DNA of 64,000 nucleotides from Fluviispira vulneris (GTDB lineage Bacteria; Bdellovibrionota_B; Oligoflexia; Silvanigrellales; Silvanigrellaceae). Under the pieces are notes generated by a model. That model had not been told where the DNA came from and ran no database searches. It saw only the letters and a program-made list of their open reading frames with translations. The number at the start of each line of letters is the position of its first letter. Position 1 is the stretch's first letter. Position numbers and translations under genes: made by a program. The DNA lies in contig NZ_JACRSE010000007.1 in the NCBI RefSeq assembly GCF_014281055.1, forward strand, positions 21,822-85,821. The letters run 5' to 3'. Positions 1-8,541 of this stretch are shown in pieces.

Positions 1-2
1 CA

Positions 3-341
3 CAAATAATAAGTTCACCAGGTACAACTTCGGGATCGGGATCAACTTCTATTCAAAAAGCAATTGCTACTGGCAATGTAAATATTTTTAAAAAATCTAC
101 AATAAATTCTCCAGAAATCAGAGCAAATGCCAATGAAATAGTTTTTCTCGTTCCCGAAAAAACTATGATTTTAAAAGGAAAGGCTAAAGTTTGGCGAAAT
201 AAAGAATTTGTCAATGCTGAAATAATTTCATTAAATTTAAAAACAGGGGATATCAGTTTAAAAGATCCTCATGGTACTATTGATCCAAAATCAACTAATA
301 GCTTAAACAGTAAAGAAAACGGAAAAAAGAATAATTTATAA
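3..341 (+). CDS. lptA: LptA/OstA-like LPS transport protein, C-terminal part
   Basis: An open frame runs in from the left edge and stops at 339-341, twelve bases before the ATG of lptB. The visible 112 residues include a Gly/Ser-rich stretch and alternating beta-strand-like segments (for example ATGNVNIFKK and ILKGKAKVWRN), as in the repetitive beta-jellyroll of OstA/LptA proteins. LptA bridges the periplasm and carries lipopolysaccharide from LptBFGC to LptD. The identification rests mainly on this beta-repeat character and on the conserved lptA-lptB gene order. The N-terminus and signal peptide lie outside the window. Confidence 0.7.
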   Translation, partial: QIISSPGTTSGSGSTSIQKAIATGNVNIFKKSTINSPEIRANANEIVFLVPEKTMILKGKAKVWRNKEFVNAEIISLNLKTGDISLKDPHGTIDPKSTNSLNSKENGKKNNL

Positions 342-352
342 AGGTGTTTTTA

Positions 353-1081
353 ATGCGCAACCAACTCAAATCGTCTCATTTAATCCGAAAGTTTGGCTCA
401 CGCACAGTTGTCGATGATGTGAGTTTCCATGTGAATAGTGGCGAAGTTGTCGGTTTGTTAGGACCGAATGGTGCAGGTAAAACCACCAGTTTTTATATGA
501 CAGTTGGTTTGTTAAAACCAAGTTCAGGTGATGTGCAAATCGATCAAGAAAATATCACTGAATTGCCAATTCATAAAAGAGCACGCCTTGGCATTGGTTA
601 TTTACCACAAAACTCCAGTGTTTTTCGTAAACTTACTGTTGAAGATAATTTAAAAGCTATCATGGAAGTTTGGGGAGTACCCAGAAAAAAACGATCCGCT
701 CTTTTAGAAAAACTGATTGAGCAATTTGGCATCGGGCACATAAGAAAAAGCATGGGCTTAAGTCTATCAGGTGGCGAAAGAAGGCGTCTAGAAATAGCAA
801 GAACTTTAGTTATTTCTCCTCGCTTTTTATTACTTGACGAACCATTTGCAGGAATTGACCCTGTTACTGTTGCAGAAATTCAAGATCTCATTAAAAAACT
901 TGTGCATGAAGAAAATTTAGGAGTTCTGATAACAGATCACAATGTTCGAGAAACCTTGTCTTTATGTGATCGTGCTTATGTTTTAGCGGCTGGAAAAATT
1001 CTTGCTGAAGGATTACCAGAAGATGTCGCATCGAACGAAAAAGTAAGGCAAGTTTACTTAGGTGAAAATTTTACGTTTTAA
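353..1081 (+). CDS. lptB: LPS export ABC transporter ATP-binding protein LptB
   Basis: This 242-residue ABC ATPase powers extraction of lipopolysaccharide from the inner membrane with LptF, LptG and LptC. Visible motifs are Walker A GPNGAGKTT (about residues 37-45), signature LSGGE (138-142), Walker B FLLLDEP (158-164) and the switch histidine in LITDHN. The short length and the LGIGYLPQ and PFAGIDP segments are typical of LptB rather than of other ABC ATPases. A GTG at 344 would add three codons, but the AAGG at 341-344 is placed as a Shine-Dalgarno site for the ATG at 353. It follows lptA in the same direction and probably shares its transcript. Confidence 0.96.
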   Translation: MRNQLKSSHLIRKFGSRTVVDDVSFHVNSGEVVGLLGPNGAGKTTSFYMTVGLLKPSSGDVQIDQENITELPIHKRARLGIGYLPQNSSVFRKLTVEDNLKAIMEVWGVPRKKRSALLEKLIEQFGIGHIRKSMGLSLSGGERRRLEIARTLVISPRFLLLDEPFAGIDPVTVAEIQDLIKKLVHEENLGVLITDHNVRETLSLCDRAYVLAAGKILAEGLPEDVASNEKVRQVYLGENFTF

Positions 1082-1082
1082 A

Positions 1083-1493
1083 TTAATTTTTAACCAAGAA
1101 AACCTCAACTTTGGTGACACCTTTCCGCATAATTCCAAGCTTTTTTGCTGCTGCAACACTTAAATCAATCACTCTTCCTGAGACATAAGGGCCTCTATCG
1201 TTAATAGTAACGACAACGAAACGGCCTGTTTTTACATCTTTTACCATTACCCGAGAGTGAAGAGGTAAAGTTTTACTAGCAGCAGTTAGTAAACCTGGAT
1301 CATATATTTTTCCACTCGCTGTCGGCTTACCTGCAAAACCTTTCCCATAAAAAGAAGCAAATCCACTTTCAACAAATGTATGTTCAAAATTATTCTTTTC
1401 TTCTTTGCTTCCCCATTCCTTTTTAGTTGTAGTGCATGCACTTACTAAGAAATGTAAAACGATAAATAAAAAAATAATATTCAATAATCTCAT
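1083..1493 (-). CDS. RlpA-like septal ring lipoprotein (DPBB domain)
   Basis: This is a 136-residue lipoprotein with a double-psi beta-barrel, related to RlpA, which acts on denuded peptidoglycan at division sites. The start at 1493 gives a clean signal peptide ending in the lipobox LVSAC. A GTG at 1535 would add 14 residues before the hydrophobic segment and is less likely. The DPBB signature is clear: ASFYGKGFAGKPTASGKIYD, then LPLHSRVMVKD, then the catalytic-type block TINDRGPYVSGRVIDLS. There is no SPOR domain, so it is a short form. It is convergent with lptB, with one base between the two stops. Confidence 0.88.
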   Translation of the reverse strand: MRLLNIIFLFIVLHFLVSACTTTKKEWGSKEEKNNFEHTFVESGFASFYGKGFAGKPTASGKIYDPGLLTAASKTLPLHSRVMVKDVKTGRFVVVTINDRGPYVSGRVIDLSVAAAKKLGIMRKGVTKVEVFLVKN

Positions 1494-1880
1494 TGTTATT
1501 CCCAAGTATTTTGCACCTAAAATAAATAATTTCACTATCTATTTCATAAGAGACTATAATCAACATTCTATTTCAAGCTAGCAAAAGAATAATCTACGAG
1601 AAAGAAGTAAAAAAGTTTTACAATTAATTTGACACAAAAAATAAAAAAAAATGAAATTACACTTCAATTAGAGTCACTTCAAATAATATTATTATAATTA
1701 TTTTTTTTAAATATTTTGCGCACAAAAAATAGGCAAAATTATTTCTTATAGTCTCTTTTTTTTGCCTATTTTAGTTACATTTTTGACACATTCAACTTCA
1801 TTTTAAATGTTTTTATTACATTTATACTATTTTTTCTAAATTTTTAGGCAAAAATCAGCCTCTTAAATAAGCTTTTCTTT
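1494..1880. other. AT-rich intergenic stretch with one inverted repeat
   Basis: No convincing gene was seen in these 387 bases. They hold an inverted repeat with perfect 13-base arms, AAAATAGGCAAAA at 1726-1738 and its complement at 1760-1772, around a 21-base spacer. It lies about 110 bases beyond the comF stop on the minus strand and could end comF-side transcription or act as a protein-binding site before the rlpA-like gene. Confidence 0.5.
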
Positions 1881-2615
1881 TTAGTCGCCTTGTGGAGATC
1901 TGAATAAAGCAAAAAGTTCCCAAGAATTCTCATTTATTTTTTCTGGCAGAGAATTTATGAAATTTTTTAGCGTATTCCCTGTGGTTAAAACATCATCTAT
2001 AAAAAGTATTTTTTTATAGTCACCACAGTTAAATTTTTTATTTCGCTTCAGACAAAACCAATTCATTTCTAATTTATTTATTTTTCTCTTTGCATTTACT
2101 CTCTCAATTTTATTTTGCACAGATGTTTTGTTAGTATGATTCAAAATATGCGGATAAAAAATAGAGATCTTTTGATACATTTTAACAGAATCAATTTTAA
2201 AACTACTTATAATTTCATGAAAAAAAATATTCGTATGCCAAGCTGAATTTACAATTCTATCTTTTCGGAGAGGTGATAAAACAATACATTCAATCTCATT
2301 CTGAATTATGTAATATTCTAAAAAATTTTTCGTCGATGTATAAAATAACTCATAGAAAATTCTCTGCGCATTATAATCATTATTGTCTTTTGCTAAAACC
2401 AAGATTTTTGAGAACTCGGGACAATACGGATAAAGACTCATGACTCGGGTAAATTCAGGAAGGTTTTCACAACTCACACACTGACTCAATCCACAGCGCA
2501 AACAAAATAAAAACTCACGCTTTTGTGCGCATTCAAAGCATGCAGGACAAATAATTTTATCTTGCTTCAGAATTTTTTCACGACAAAGATAACACCTAGA
2601 AAAATTGAACAGCAA
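1881..2615 (-). CDS. comF: ComF family phosphoribosyltransferase-like protein
   Basis: This 244-residue protein has the ComF layout: an N-terminal Cys-rich zinc-binding part (CYLC, CPAC, CLRCGLSQCVSC within the first 50 residues) and a C-terminal type I phosphoribosyltransferase fold with the PRPP-binding signature ILFIDDVLTTGNT near residues 202-214. ComF/GntX proteins are linked to DNA uptake and DNA-use functions. The start is a TTG at 2615 preceded by GGGG with 7-base spacing. It is the last gene of the leftward obg-rsfS-rlmH-comF run, 42 bases after rlmH. The middle part is divergent, so the exact role is not certain. Confidence 0.85.
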   Translation of the reverse strand: MLFNFSRCYLCREKILKQDKIICPACFECAQKREFLFCLRCGLSQCVSCENLPEFTRVMSLYPYCPEFSKILVLAKDNNDYNAQRIFYELFYTSTKNFLEYYIIQNEIECIVLSPLRKDRIVNSAWHTNIFFHEIISSFKIDSVKMYQKISIFYPHILNHTNKTSVQNKIERVNAKRKINKLEMNWFCLKRNKKFNCGDYKKILFIDDVLTTGNTLKNFINSLPEKINENSWELFALFRSPQGD

Positions 2616-2657
2616 AATTTATCCCCAATTTTTTTAGCAGTGATTTTTTAAGAACAA

Positions 2658-3167
2658 TTATTTTTTCTTATACTTTTGTAGACTCGACGCAAGTGGCGAT
2701 TTATCGCCATGATGATATGGGTGATTGGAGAGAATACAGCGAGCGCGATAAACTTGCTCCACCAAAACAGCGAGCGCCATTTCATGGGGAAAAGTCATGC
2801 GAGAAAGTGATATAAGGTCGATCTTTCCAATCGATTTTAGTTCTTCAGGTAAGCCATAAGCTCCACCTAAACAAAAAAGAATAATTTTTTCTCCTTTCAC
2901 TTCGTACTGCTCAAGACCTTTTGCCAGCTCACTGCTACTCATAGTTTCACCATTTTCATCTAATGCGATGCATATAGGATTTTCTACAGAAAGTTTTTTA
3001 ATTTCTTTTGTGTAAAAAGCTAAGACTTCATTGGGATTTAACTGTGAAGCTGGAAAAATATGTTGCACAGGCGTGAACTTAGAGATCCGAGAGAAAAACT
3101 CCTGTATGAAATCAAACAGGAGAGAGTTTTTGGGTATTTTCCATGGAGTTATAAAAATATACCGCAT
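2658..3167 (-). CDS. rlmH: 23S rRNA (pseudouridine-1915-N3)-methyltransferase RlmH
   Basis: RlmH is a SPOUT-class enzyme that methylates pseudouridine 1915 in helix 69 of 23S rRNA on assembled ribosomes. The 169-residue product shows the family hallmarks LDENGETMSSSELA, FCLGGAYGLPEE (the knotted SAM-binding loop) and LSRMTFPHEMALAVLVEQ followed by YRARCILSNHPYHH at the C-terminus. Family members are about 155 residues; the extra length is at the basic C-terminal tail. It starts 5 bases after the rsfS stop, so the two are co-transcribed, as is common in proteobacteria. Confidence 0.96.
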   Translation of the reverse strand: MRYIFITPWKIPKNSLLFDFIQEFFSRISKFTPVQHIFPASQLNPNEVLAFYTKEIKKLSVENPICIALDENGETMSSSELAKGLEQYEVKGEKIILFCLGGAYGLPEELKSIGKIDLISLSRMTFPHEMALAVLVEQVYRARCILSNHPYHHGDKSPLASSLQKYKKK

Positions 3168-3172
3168 AGAGA

Positions 3173-3652
3173 TTAAAGAGCTGCCTCTTGCGCTACATCT
3201 TCTTCACTGGCAGACATTGCTTTTGTCAAACCTAAAACCTCTTGATAAAGCTCTTGGCACTTCTCTTCACTGACAGGAAGCATGTGCGCCTTACTCCACA
3301 GTTGCTCTAATTGATACAGCTCACGGGTTGGCTCTTGAAAAATATGCACAAATAAAAAGCCGTAGTCGATTAAAACCCAAGTACTGTTTTCCATGCCATC
3401 CACTGTGACAGGCGCCATACCAAAGTTTTTCTTAAAAAAGTGGCGGACAGCTTCAGCTGCTGCATAGACTTGACGCGTATTGGAAGCGCTGACTATTGCA
3501 AAAAGCTCTGTGAATGCACCTTGGCTTCTTAAATCCATAACAACAGGGCGAACTGCTTTTTTCTCTTCAGCCGCAGCAATGGCTAACATTGCTATTTCTT
3601 CGTGACTAAAAACTCTGTCACCAATCGACATACTTGTACTATAATCTGACAT
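3173..3652 (-). CDS. rsfS: Ribosomal silencing factor RsfS
   Basis: RsfS binds ribosomal protein L14 and blocks 30S-50S joining when nutrients are short. The 159-residue product has the family core: VVMDLRSQGAFTELFAIVSA, then SNTRQVYAAAEAV, then GMENSTWVLIDYGFLFVHIF and RELYQLEQLW. The ATG at 3652 has GGAG seven bases upstream and is preferred over the in-frame TTG at 3655. About 25 extra residues follow the usual end and are rich in Ala, Ser and Glu. It lies between obg and rlmH in one operon. Confidence 0.95.
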   Translation of the reverse strand: MSDYSTSMSIGDRVFSHEEIAMLAIAAAEEKKAVRPVVMDLRSQGAFTELFAIVSASNTRQVYAAAEAVRHFFKKNFGMAPVTVDGMENSTWVLIDYGFLFVHIFQEPTRELYQLEQLWSKAHMLPVSEEKCQELYQEVLGLTKAMSASEEDVAQEAAL

Positions 3653-3667
3653 CAAAACTCTCCAATG

Positions 3668-4696
3668 TTATTTTTGCCCAAGAACTTCTATAAGTTTATC
3701 AAGCATTTCAGTTATACCAATGCGATAGGCAGAGCTGATTTCAAGATAGGGCGTTTTCTTTAATTTTAAATAATTCCGAAAGCCATTTAAGGCCTCGGTG
3801 TTATTAAGGGATTCTTCGATTTCCTCATTTGCTAATGAGTCAACTTTTGAAACCACAGTAATTCTAGGACGATCTAATAAGGCTTTATCGTAAAGACGCA
3901 ATTCTTCTAAAATACCGTCAAAGTCTGAAATCATGGCTTCAGCAGTTTCTTGACTACCATCAATTAGGTGGACAAGTACACGAGTTCTTTCAATATGACG
4001 TAAAAAATCGTGCCCCAAGCCTTTTCCTTGACTTGCTCCGGGAATAAGCCCAGGAACATCAGCCACAACAAAGGGATTAGACTCTTTGTGACTTACAACT
4101 CCCAGCGTAGGAACGAGAGTTGTAAACGGATAGTCAGCAACTTTTGGACGTGCTGCAGAAATCACAGTGATCAATGTGCTTTTTCCTGCATTAGGGCTGC
4201 CGATGATCCCAACATCTGCAATCATTTTTAGCTCAAGGCGCAATGATTTGCTTTCACCCACAATAGGAGCAATGGTTTTAGTCGGTGCTTGGTTACGAGC
4301 TGTAGTAAAAACAGTGTTCCCGATTCCTCCCTTACCACCTTTAGCAACAAGAAGTTTATGTCCCTCATAGAGAACTTCACCTATTATTTCTCCACTCTCA
4401 GAGTCATAGGCTACAGTACCACAAGGTACTTTTAAAATGAGATCATCACCACACCGGCCTTGACGATTGTTTGTTCCACCTTTTCCACCCGCTTCCGCTT
4501 CATGAAAACGTTGGTAGCGAAAGTCAAGAAGAGTAGACAAACCTTCGGTTGCATAGAGATAAACATCTCCTCCATTCCCGCCGTTTCCCCCATCAGGGCC
4601 CCCCGCTGGAACATATTTTTCTCGGCGAAAGTGTGACATACCGAGTCCACCATCTCCGGCTTTTACTTTAATCTCTGCTGTATCAATAAATTTCAT
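3668..4696 (-). CDS. obg: Obg family GTPase ObgE/CgtA
   Basis: Obg is an essential ribosome-associated GTPase linked to 50S maturation and the stringent response. The 342-residue protein has the Gly-rich Obg fold (residues 1 to about 158, with the GGPDGGNGGNGGDVYL and AKGGKGGIGN loops) and then a G domain with P-loop GSPNAGKST, switch II DVPGLIPGA and VSKVDS as the NKxD-type motif. There is no long acidic C-terminal extension. The ATG at 4696 gives the standard start MKFIDTAEIKVKAG; an upstream start at 4711 would add only five residues. It heads the leftward obg-rsfS-rlmH-comF run. Confidence 0.97.
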   Translation of the reverse strand: MKFIDTAEIKVKAGDGGLGMSHFRREKYVPAGGPDGGNGGNGGDVYLYATEGLSTLLDFRYQRFHEAEAGGKGGTNNRQGRCGDDLILKVPCGTVAYDSESGEIIGEVLYEGHKLLVAKGGKGGIGNTVFTTARNQAPTKTIAPIVGESKSLRLELKMIADVGIIGSPNAGKSTLITVISAARPKVADYPFTTLVPTLGVVSHKESNPFVVADVPGLIPGASQGKGLGHDFLRHIERTRVLVHLIDGSQETAEAMISDFDGILEELRLYDKALLDRPRITVVSKVDSLANEEIEESLNNTEALNGFRNYLKLKKTPYLEISSAYRIGITEMLDKLIEVLGQK

Positions 4697-4832
4697 AAAA
4701 AAAGCCACCATTAAAAATTGAATAATAAGTAAAAGCTGAGAATAAAAACAGGATATTTTACAAACCTGCTACCCCCATTTATATAAAAAAGCTAATAATA
4801 AAAATAACTTACTTATATTAAAGGAGGAGACA

Positions 4833-4881
4833 AACAAAAAGCCAAGATGCGCATAAAGACTATAAACGCACCTTGGCTTTT
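4833..4881 (-). terminator. Rho-independent terminator of rplU-rpmA
   Basis: On the minus strand, 40 bases after the rpmA stop, a hairpin with arms at 4868-4881 and 4837-4850 (AAAAGCCAAG plus GTGC, one wobble pair) is followed by a T-rich tail (TTTTTGTTTG). It would separate rplU-rpmA from the obg operon that starts 140 bases further on. Confidence 0.85.
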
Positions 4882-4920
4882 AGTAAAAAGATTGAAGCTA
4901 CAAATTCAGAACTGTAACTC

Positions 4921-5187
4921 TTAAGCTTTTGCGTCCACTGGATAAACGCTAACGCATTGACGTTCACGAGTTACGTGCTCAAATTTAACTTCACCGTCAA
5001 TTTTTGCAAATAAAGTAAAGTCTTTACCCATACCTACGTTTGTGCCTGGGTGAATTTTAGTTCCAACTTGGCGAATGATGATATTGCCAGCTCTTACAGT
5101 TTCACCACCGTAAGTTTTTACACCACGGTATTTTGGATTGCTATCGCGTCCGTTTTTGGTCGAACCACCGGCTTTTTTACTTGCCAT
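4921..5187 (-). CDS. rpmA: 50S ribosomal protein L27
   Basis: An 88-residue ribosomal protein L27, whose N-terminus reaches the peptidyl-transferase centre. The start [16 protein letters not shown], the middle block [19 protein letters not shown] and the end [15 protein letters not shown] match the family along its whole length. There is no N-terminal extension of the type cleaved by Prp in Firmicutes. It follows rplU by about 106 bases in the usual L21-L27 order and ends at a clear terminator. Confidence 0.98.
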   Translation of the reverse strand: MASKKAGGSTKNGRDSNPKYRGVKTYGGETVRAGNIIIRQVGTKIHPGTNVGMGKDFTLFAKIDGEVKFEHVTRERQCVSVYPVDAKA

Positions 5188-5293
5188 TGTACGAGATCCT
5201 TATTTGGTATCCCATAATGATACATGGGAGATTTAATTTAAAAAAACACTCAAAAATTCAATAATTTCTTTATCTTAAACAACAAAGAAAGAA

Positions 5294-5620
5294 TTAACCT
5301 TCAATGTGAGTGATGGACAAAGTTGTAAATGGTTGGCGGTGGCCGTGCATTTTCTTGGATTTGTTCTTACGAAGATATTTAAAAACAAGAACTTTGTCTT
5401 CGCGACCGTGAGCAACAATCTGAGCTGTTACTTTTGCACCGCTGATAGTTGGAGCTCCAACTTTTAACTCTCCAGCTTTATTGATCATTAAAACTTCAGA
5501 GAAAGGCAATGTTGTGCCTACATCTGCTTCAATATAGCTTGCTTTGATTTTATCGCCTTCAGCAACTTTGTACTGACGACCAAAGATATTAACGACTGCG
5601 TAATTTGTCTTACTGCTCAC
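5294..5620 (-). CDS. rplU: 50S ribosomal protein L21
   Basis: A 108-residue ribosomal protein L21. It shows the expected N-terminus YAVVNIFGRQYKVAEGDKI and the conserved C-terminal VFKYLRKNKSKKMHGHRQPF block that contacts 23S rRNA. It begins the rplU-rpmA operon. A good sigma-70 promoter lies at 5726-5754 on the same strand, leaving a leader of about 100 nt. Confidence 0.97.
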   Translation of the reverse strand: MSSKTNYAVVNIFGRQYKVAEGDKIKASYIEADVGTTLPFSEVLMINKAGELKVGAPTISGAKVTAQIVAHGREDKVLVFKYLRKNKSKKMHGHRQPFTTLSITHIEG

Positions 5621-5725
5621 AATAGAATTCCTTATACGCTTTTTATGCTAACTTTTTGCTAACATATGGTTTTTAGGTAAGCGCTACCACGCCATAAATA
5701 CGGCTCAACAAGAGTCGGAAGCTAG

Positions 5726-5754
5726 CTCATAGTGCAATTTTCCTGTTAGGTCAA
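5726..5754 (-). promoter_or_regulatory. Sigma-70 promoter of rplU-rpmA
   Basis: Read on the minus strand, TTGACC (5754-5749) and TATGAG (5731-5726) are separated by exactly 17 bases. This is a near-consensus housekeeping promoter. Transcription would begin near 5719, about 100 bases before the rplU start codon. Confidence 0.7.
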
Positions 5755-5823
5755 GAAGTTTATTTTTTCTTAGGAAGATGCTTGCAATTTCTGAAACGCT
5801 CAGGTAGGGATTTGAGTCTCAGT

Positions 5824-5914
5824 GGAGAGATGTCCGAGTGGCTGAAGGAGCACGATTGGAAATCGTGTTTGCGCTAATACCGTAACGAGGGTTCGAATCC
5901 CTCTCTCTCCGCCA
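5824..5914 (+). tRNA. tRNA-Ser(GGA)
   Basis: A class II tRNA with a long variable arm and encoded 3' GCCA. The acceptor stem pairs GGAGAGA with the 3' TCTCTCC. The anticodon stem CACGA/TCGTG encloses a 7-base loop with anticodon GGA at 5858-5860, and the T arm reads GGTTCGAATCC. The anticodon reads UCC and UCU serine codons. Confidence 0.97.
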
Positions 5915-6095
5915 TCCTATATGGCTGTTTATACAGTACCTTAGCAGAAATCGCCTGCGCACTTTTGTGCATCTAGAATTAAGTAAAACTACAACCTAAA
6001 AATCTCAATACTTACTTCTCAGTGGTATTCATAGAATCAATCCGGTACTTTGTCGGACAGTTATTTACTGAATTCTCTAATTACTTCTCGCATTG

Positions 6096-6440
6096 CTATT
6101 TATTTAAAAAGGGCGATGCATCAAAAAAGAGTTCAATTTTTTTAATCGATTGATTTAAAAAAGTCATAAGCACAGCGGCTCTAGATTTACCAGCTACGCT
6201 TGTTAAATCAAATGCAAGCATCACTTGATCATCATGACTAAACTTTGCTCTTACCTCTATTTCCTGTGCAAAATTGCAATAATCGGCTATCCACGGAGTT
6301 ACATTTTCTTTACCATGTAACGCTTTGATTGGGCTTATAAACTCTACATCAGGATGTAATAATTTTTCAATTTCATTTATTTTTTTTTGAACAACAAATG
6401 AATAATAATTAAGTGCCATATCTAAATTCTTATTTATCAT
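6096..6440 (-). CDS. NTF2-like / SnoaL-type small protein
   Basis: A 114-residue protein with the plan of the NTF2/SnoaL fold: N-terminal helices followed by LLHPDVEFISPIKALHGKENV, in which the HPD and HG positions are typical of polyketide-cyclase-like and limonene-epoxide-hydrolase-like members. The substrate cannot be told. The ATG is preceded by GGAG at an 8-base distance. It stands alone and is divergent from the lactate permease. No signal peptide is seen, so it should be cytoplasmic. Confidence 0.6.
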   Translation of the reverse strand: MINKNLDMALNYYSFVVQKKINEIEKLLHPDVEFISPIKALHGKENVTPWIADYCNFAQEIEVRAKFSHDDQVMLAFDLTSVAGKSRAAVLMTFLNQSIKKIELFFDASPFLNK

Positions 6441-6723
6441 ACTTATATCTCCATAAAATGATGCAAAAAATATCTCATTTCATATTAAATATTGCATTGC
6501 ATATTAGGTAAGTCAAGATTTTTTCAGACACGGCCACAAACAGTTTAAATGAGTCTTTTGCCCTTATCTCCTACCGAATCATAGAAAAAGATTATTTTTT
6601 CAAACAAACCTTTCAAAACCTTTAAAAATGAATTAGTATGTGCCAATTATATAGTATAGTATACAATTTTTATTAATGTTATATATTTTGTATATTTTAT
6701 TTTGAATTTTTTAAATATTTAAT
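6441..6723. other. Divergent intergenic region
   Basis: These 283 very AT-rich bases separate the NTF2-like gene from the permease. They must hold both promoters, but no good -35/-10 pair stands out by eye. TATA-rich repeats lie near 6650-6665. No gene was seen. Confidence 0.4.
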
Positions 6724-6757
6724 AGCTCTTTTATTATTCATAAATAATAAAAGAGCT
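6724..6757 (+). promoter_or_regulatory. Perfect 15-bp hairpin before the lactate permease
   Basis: Arms AGCTCTTTTATTATT (6724-6738) and its exact complement (6743-6757) flank a 4-base loop. The element ends 28 bases before the permease ATG and no rightward gene ends upstream, so a simple terminator for an upstream gene is unlikely. It could be an operator, an mRNA 5' stabiliser or an attenuator. The structure is certain; its role is unknown. Confidence 0.6.
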
Positions 6758-6785
6758 GCAACACCTCATTTTAAGAGTGAATTAT

Positions 6786-8306
6786 ATGATGCTACTATTG
6801 TCAATTTCTCCCATAATTCTTTTAATATTTGTTTTATTTGTATTTAGATTATCATTAGCACTCTCTGGCGTTATTTCTTTAGTCTATACAATATTAATAA
6901 GTTCAATTTTTTGGTCTTTACCTAAAATTTATACTTTGAGCTCCCTGTTCAAAGGCGCATTTATCGCCTTGGATATTATTTTAATCATATTTGGCGCCAT
7001 TTTCTTTTTAAAATACCTTACACAAGCTGGAACGATACAAGTTATTGAACAGCATCTTAAAGCATTGTCTCCAGATAGGAGAGTTCAGGCAATTCTTATA
7101 GCATGGCTCTTTGGTGCCTTTATTGAAGGTACAGCTGGTTTTGGAACTCCCGCCGCAATCGTAGCTCCATTTTTAGTGGCAATTGGATTTACGCCTGTTC
7201 TAGCAATAATAGTTGCATTAACTGCAAACAACGCTTCAGTTGCATTTGGTGCAATTGGAACGCCAGTACGAATTGGTTTTGAAGGATTAAAAACCACAGA
7301 TGTTTCCTATTATGCAGCTTTTATAAATTTAATAACAGCCATGATAGTTCCATGTATGATATTATTTTTTGTTATTATGACGCATAATAAAGATCGCATG
7401 AAAAACTTTTTAGAATGCTTACCTTTTGCATTAATTGCAGGCATTAGTTTTCTTGTACCTTATTTCATTACATCATTATATGCACCAGAATTATCATCTA
7501 TTTTAGGATCAACAGTCGGACTGTTCTTAATGACAGTCATTACTAAATTTAAAATTTTTATTCCTAAAAATATTTTTAGATTTTCAGATGAAATAATACT
7601 TAATAACAAACTTAACACGACTTCCATTTTTAATGGAATTTATCCATATATTATTTTATTATTGTTATTGCTAATTGGTAAGTTCTTTTTTCAAAACTCA
7701 AAAATATTCTCAGTGAATTTACCTGCTGGTTTGTCCTATTCACTTCAATTGTTTAATCCAGGCATAGTGTTTTTAATGACTATATTAATAACGCTATTTT
7801 TTAAACGTATAAATAGTCAACAAATTAAACTTTGCTTGAATGCATCTATTAAGCCATTATTTAAAACTGCAATTGCAATTTTTACTATTTGCTCTTTGGT
7901 TCAGATTATGATCATTACCGGTAAAGGAGTGACTCCCTTACCAGGTATGTTTGAAGAAATCGTTATTTTTTTGAAGTCAAATTATTTCCCGTATTTTTCA
8001 ATTTTTATTGGTGCATTTGGAGCTTTTTTATCAGGAAGCGCAACCGTTTCGAATTTAGTGTTCGCACCCATTCAATCACAAATTGCTCAGCAAATCTTTT
8101 ATTCCGAAGGGTGGATTCTTGCGTTCCAGTTGGTGGGCGCAGGTGCAGGCAATATGATTGCTTTGCAAAATATTTTAGCAGTTCAATCTACAGTAGAATC
8201 CTCAGGCAAAGAAGCTGAGATACTTTCAAAGCTTATTTTACCGTGCCTGATCTATATTGTAATCGCTACCGTTGTTGGAACAATTTTATCAAAGATAATG
8301 ATATAA
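6786..8306 (+). CDS. lctP: L-lactate permease (LctP family)
   Basis: A 506-residue inner-membrane permease with about 12-14 hydrophobic segments. It belongs to the LctP/LldP family (TC 2.A.14), which imports L- or D-lactate or glycolate with protons. The family signatures are IEGTAGFGTPAAIVAPFLVA in the first third and the later FGAFLSGSATVSNLVFAPIQ and VGAGAGNMIALQNILAV blocks. The ATG at 6786 is chosen because AAGAG lies eight bases upstream; a GTG at 6777 overlaps that site. No lactate dehydrogenase gene is adjacent. It is preceded by a strong hairpin. Confidence 0.93.
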   Translation: MMLLLSISPIILLIFVLFVFRLSLALSGVISLVYTILISSIFWSLPKIYTLSSLFKGAFIALDIILIIFGAIFFLKYLTQAGTIQVIEQHLKALSPDRRVQAILIAWLFGAFIEGTAGFGTPAAIVAPFLVAIGFTPVLAIIVALTANNASVAFGAIGTPVRIGFEGLKTTDVSYYAAFINLITAMIVPCMILFFVIMTHNKDRMKNFLECLPFALIAGISFLVPYFITSLYAPELSSILGSTVGLFLMTVITKFKIFIPKNIFRFSDEIILNNKLNTTSIFNGIYPYIILLLLLLIGKFFFQNSKIFSVNLPAGLSYSLQLFNPGIVFLMTILITLFFKRINSQQIKLCLNASIKPLFKTAIAIFTICSLVQIMIITGKGVTPLPGMFEEIVIFLKSNYFPYFSIFIGAFGAFLSGSATVSNLVFAPIQSQIAQQIFYSEGWILAFQLVGAGAGNMIALQNILAVQSTVESSGKEAEILSKLILPCLIYIVIATVVGTILSKIMI

Positions 8307-8371
8307 GAATCGACTTTGCAATATAAATAGGTATTCTAAATGAAATGATAATATTTTTAAAGGGGAAAAAT

Positions 8372-8536
8372 ATGAATCAATAAAAAAAACCGTTGTACTA
8401 TTTTTTATTCACACTTTGTTTAGTCTGTTTTATTGTCTGTATTATTGACTCTATAAGAAATAATAATATCACTCTCATTTTATTCTTTACATCTTTTATT
8501 CTTATGGCAAATTTAAAAAAGATCGTAAAAATATAA
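8372..8536 (+). pseudogene. Small membrane-protein ORF interrupted at codon 4
   Basis: An ATG at 8372 with AGGGG eight bases upstream opens a 55-codon frame whose fourth codon is TAA (8381-8383). After it the frame stays open to 8534 and would encode two hydrophobic segments (LYYFLFTLCLVCFIVCII and ITLILFFTSFILM) with a basic end. It looks like a small two-helix membrane protein inactivated by one nonsense change, lying 65 bases after the permease. Restart at a downstream TTG is possible. The original function is not known. Confidence 0.45.
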
Positions 8537-8541
8537 ATTTT

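Noticed and set aside
4821..4831. AAGGAGGAGA on the plus strand as a ribosome site
   Set aside because: No open frame follows at a usable distance; the region is the leader of leftward genes.
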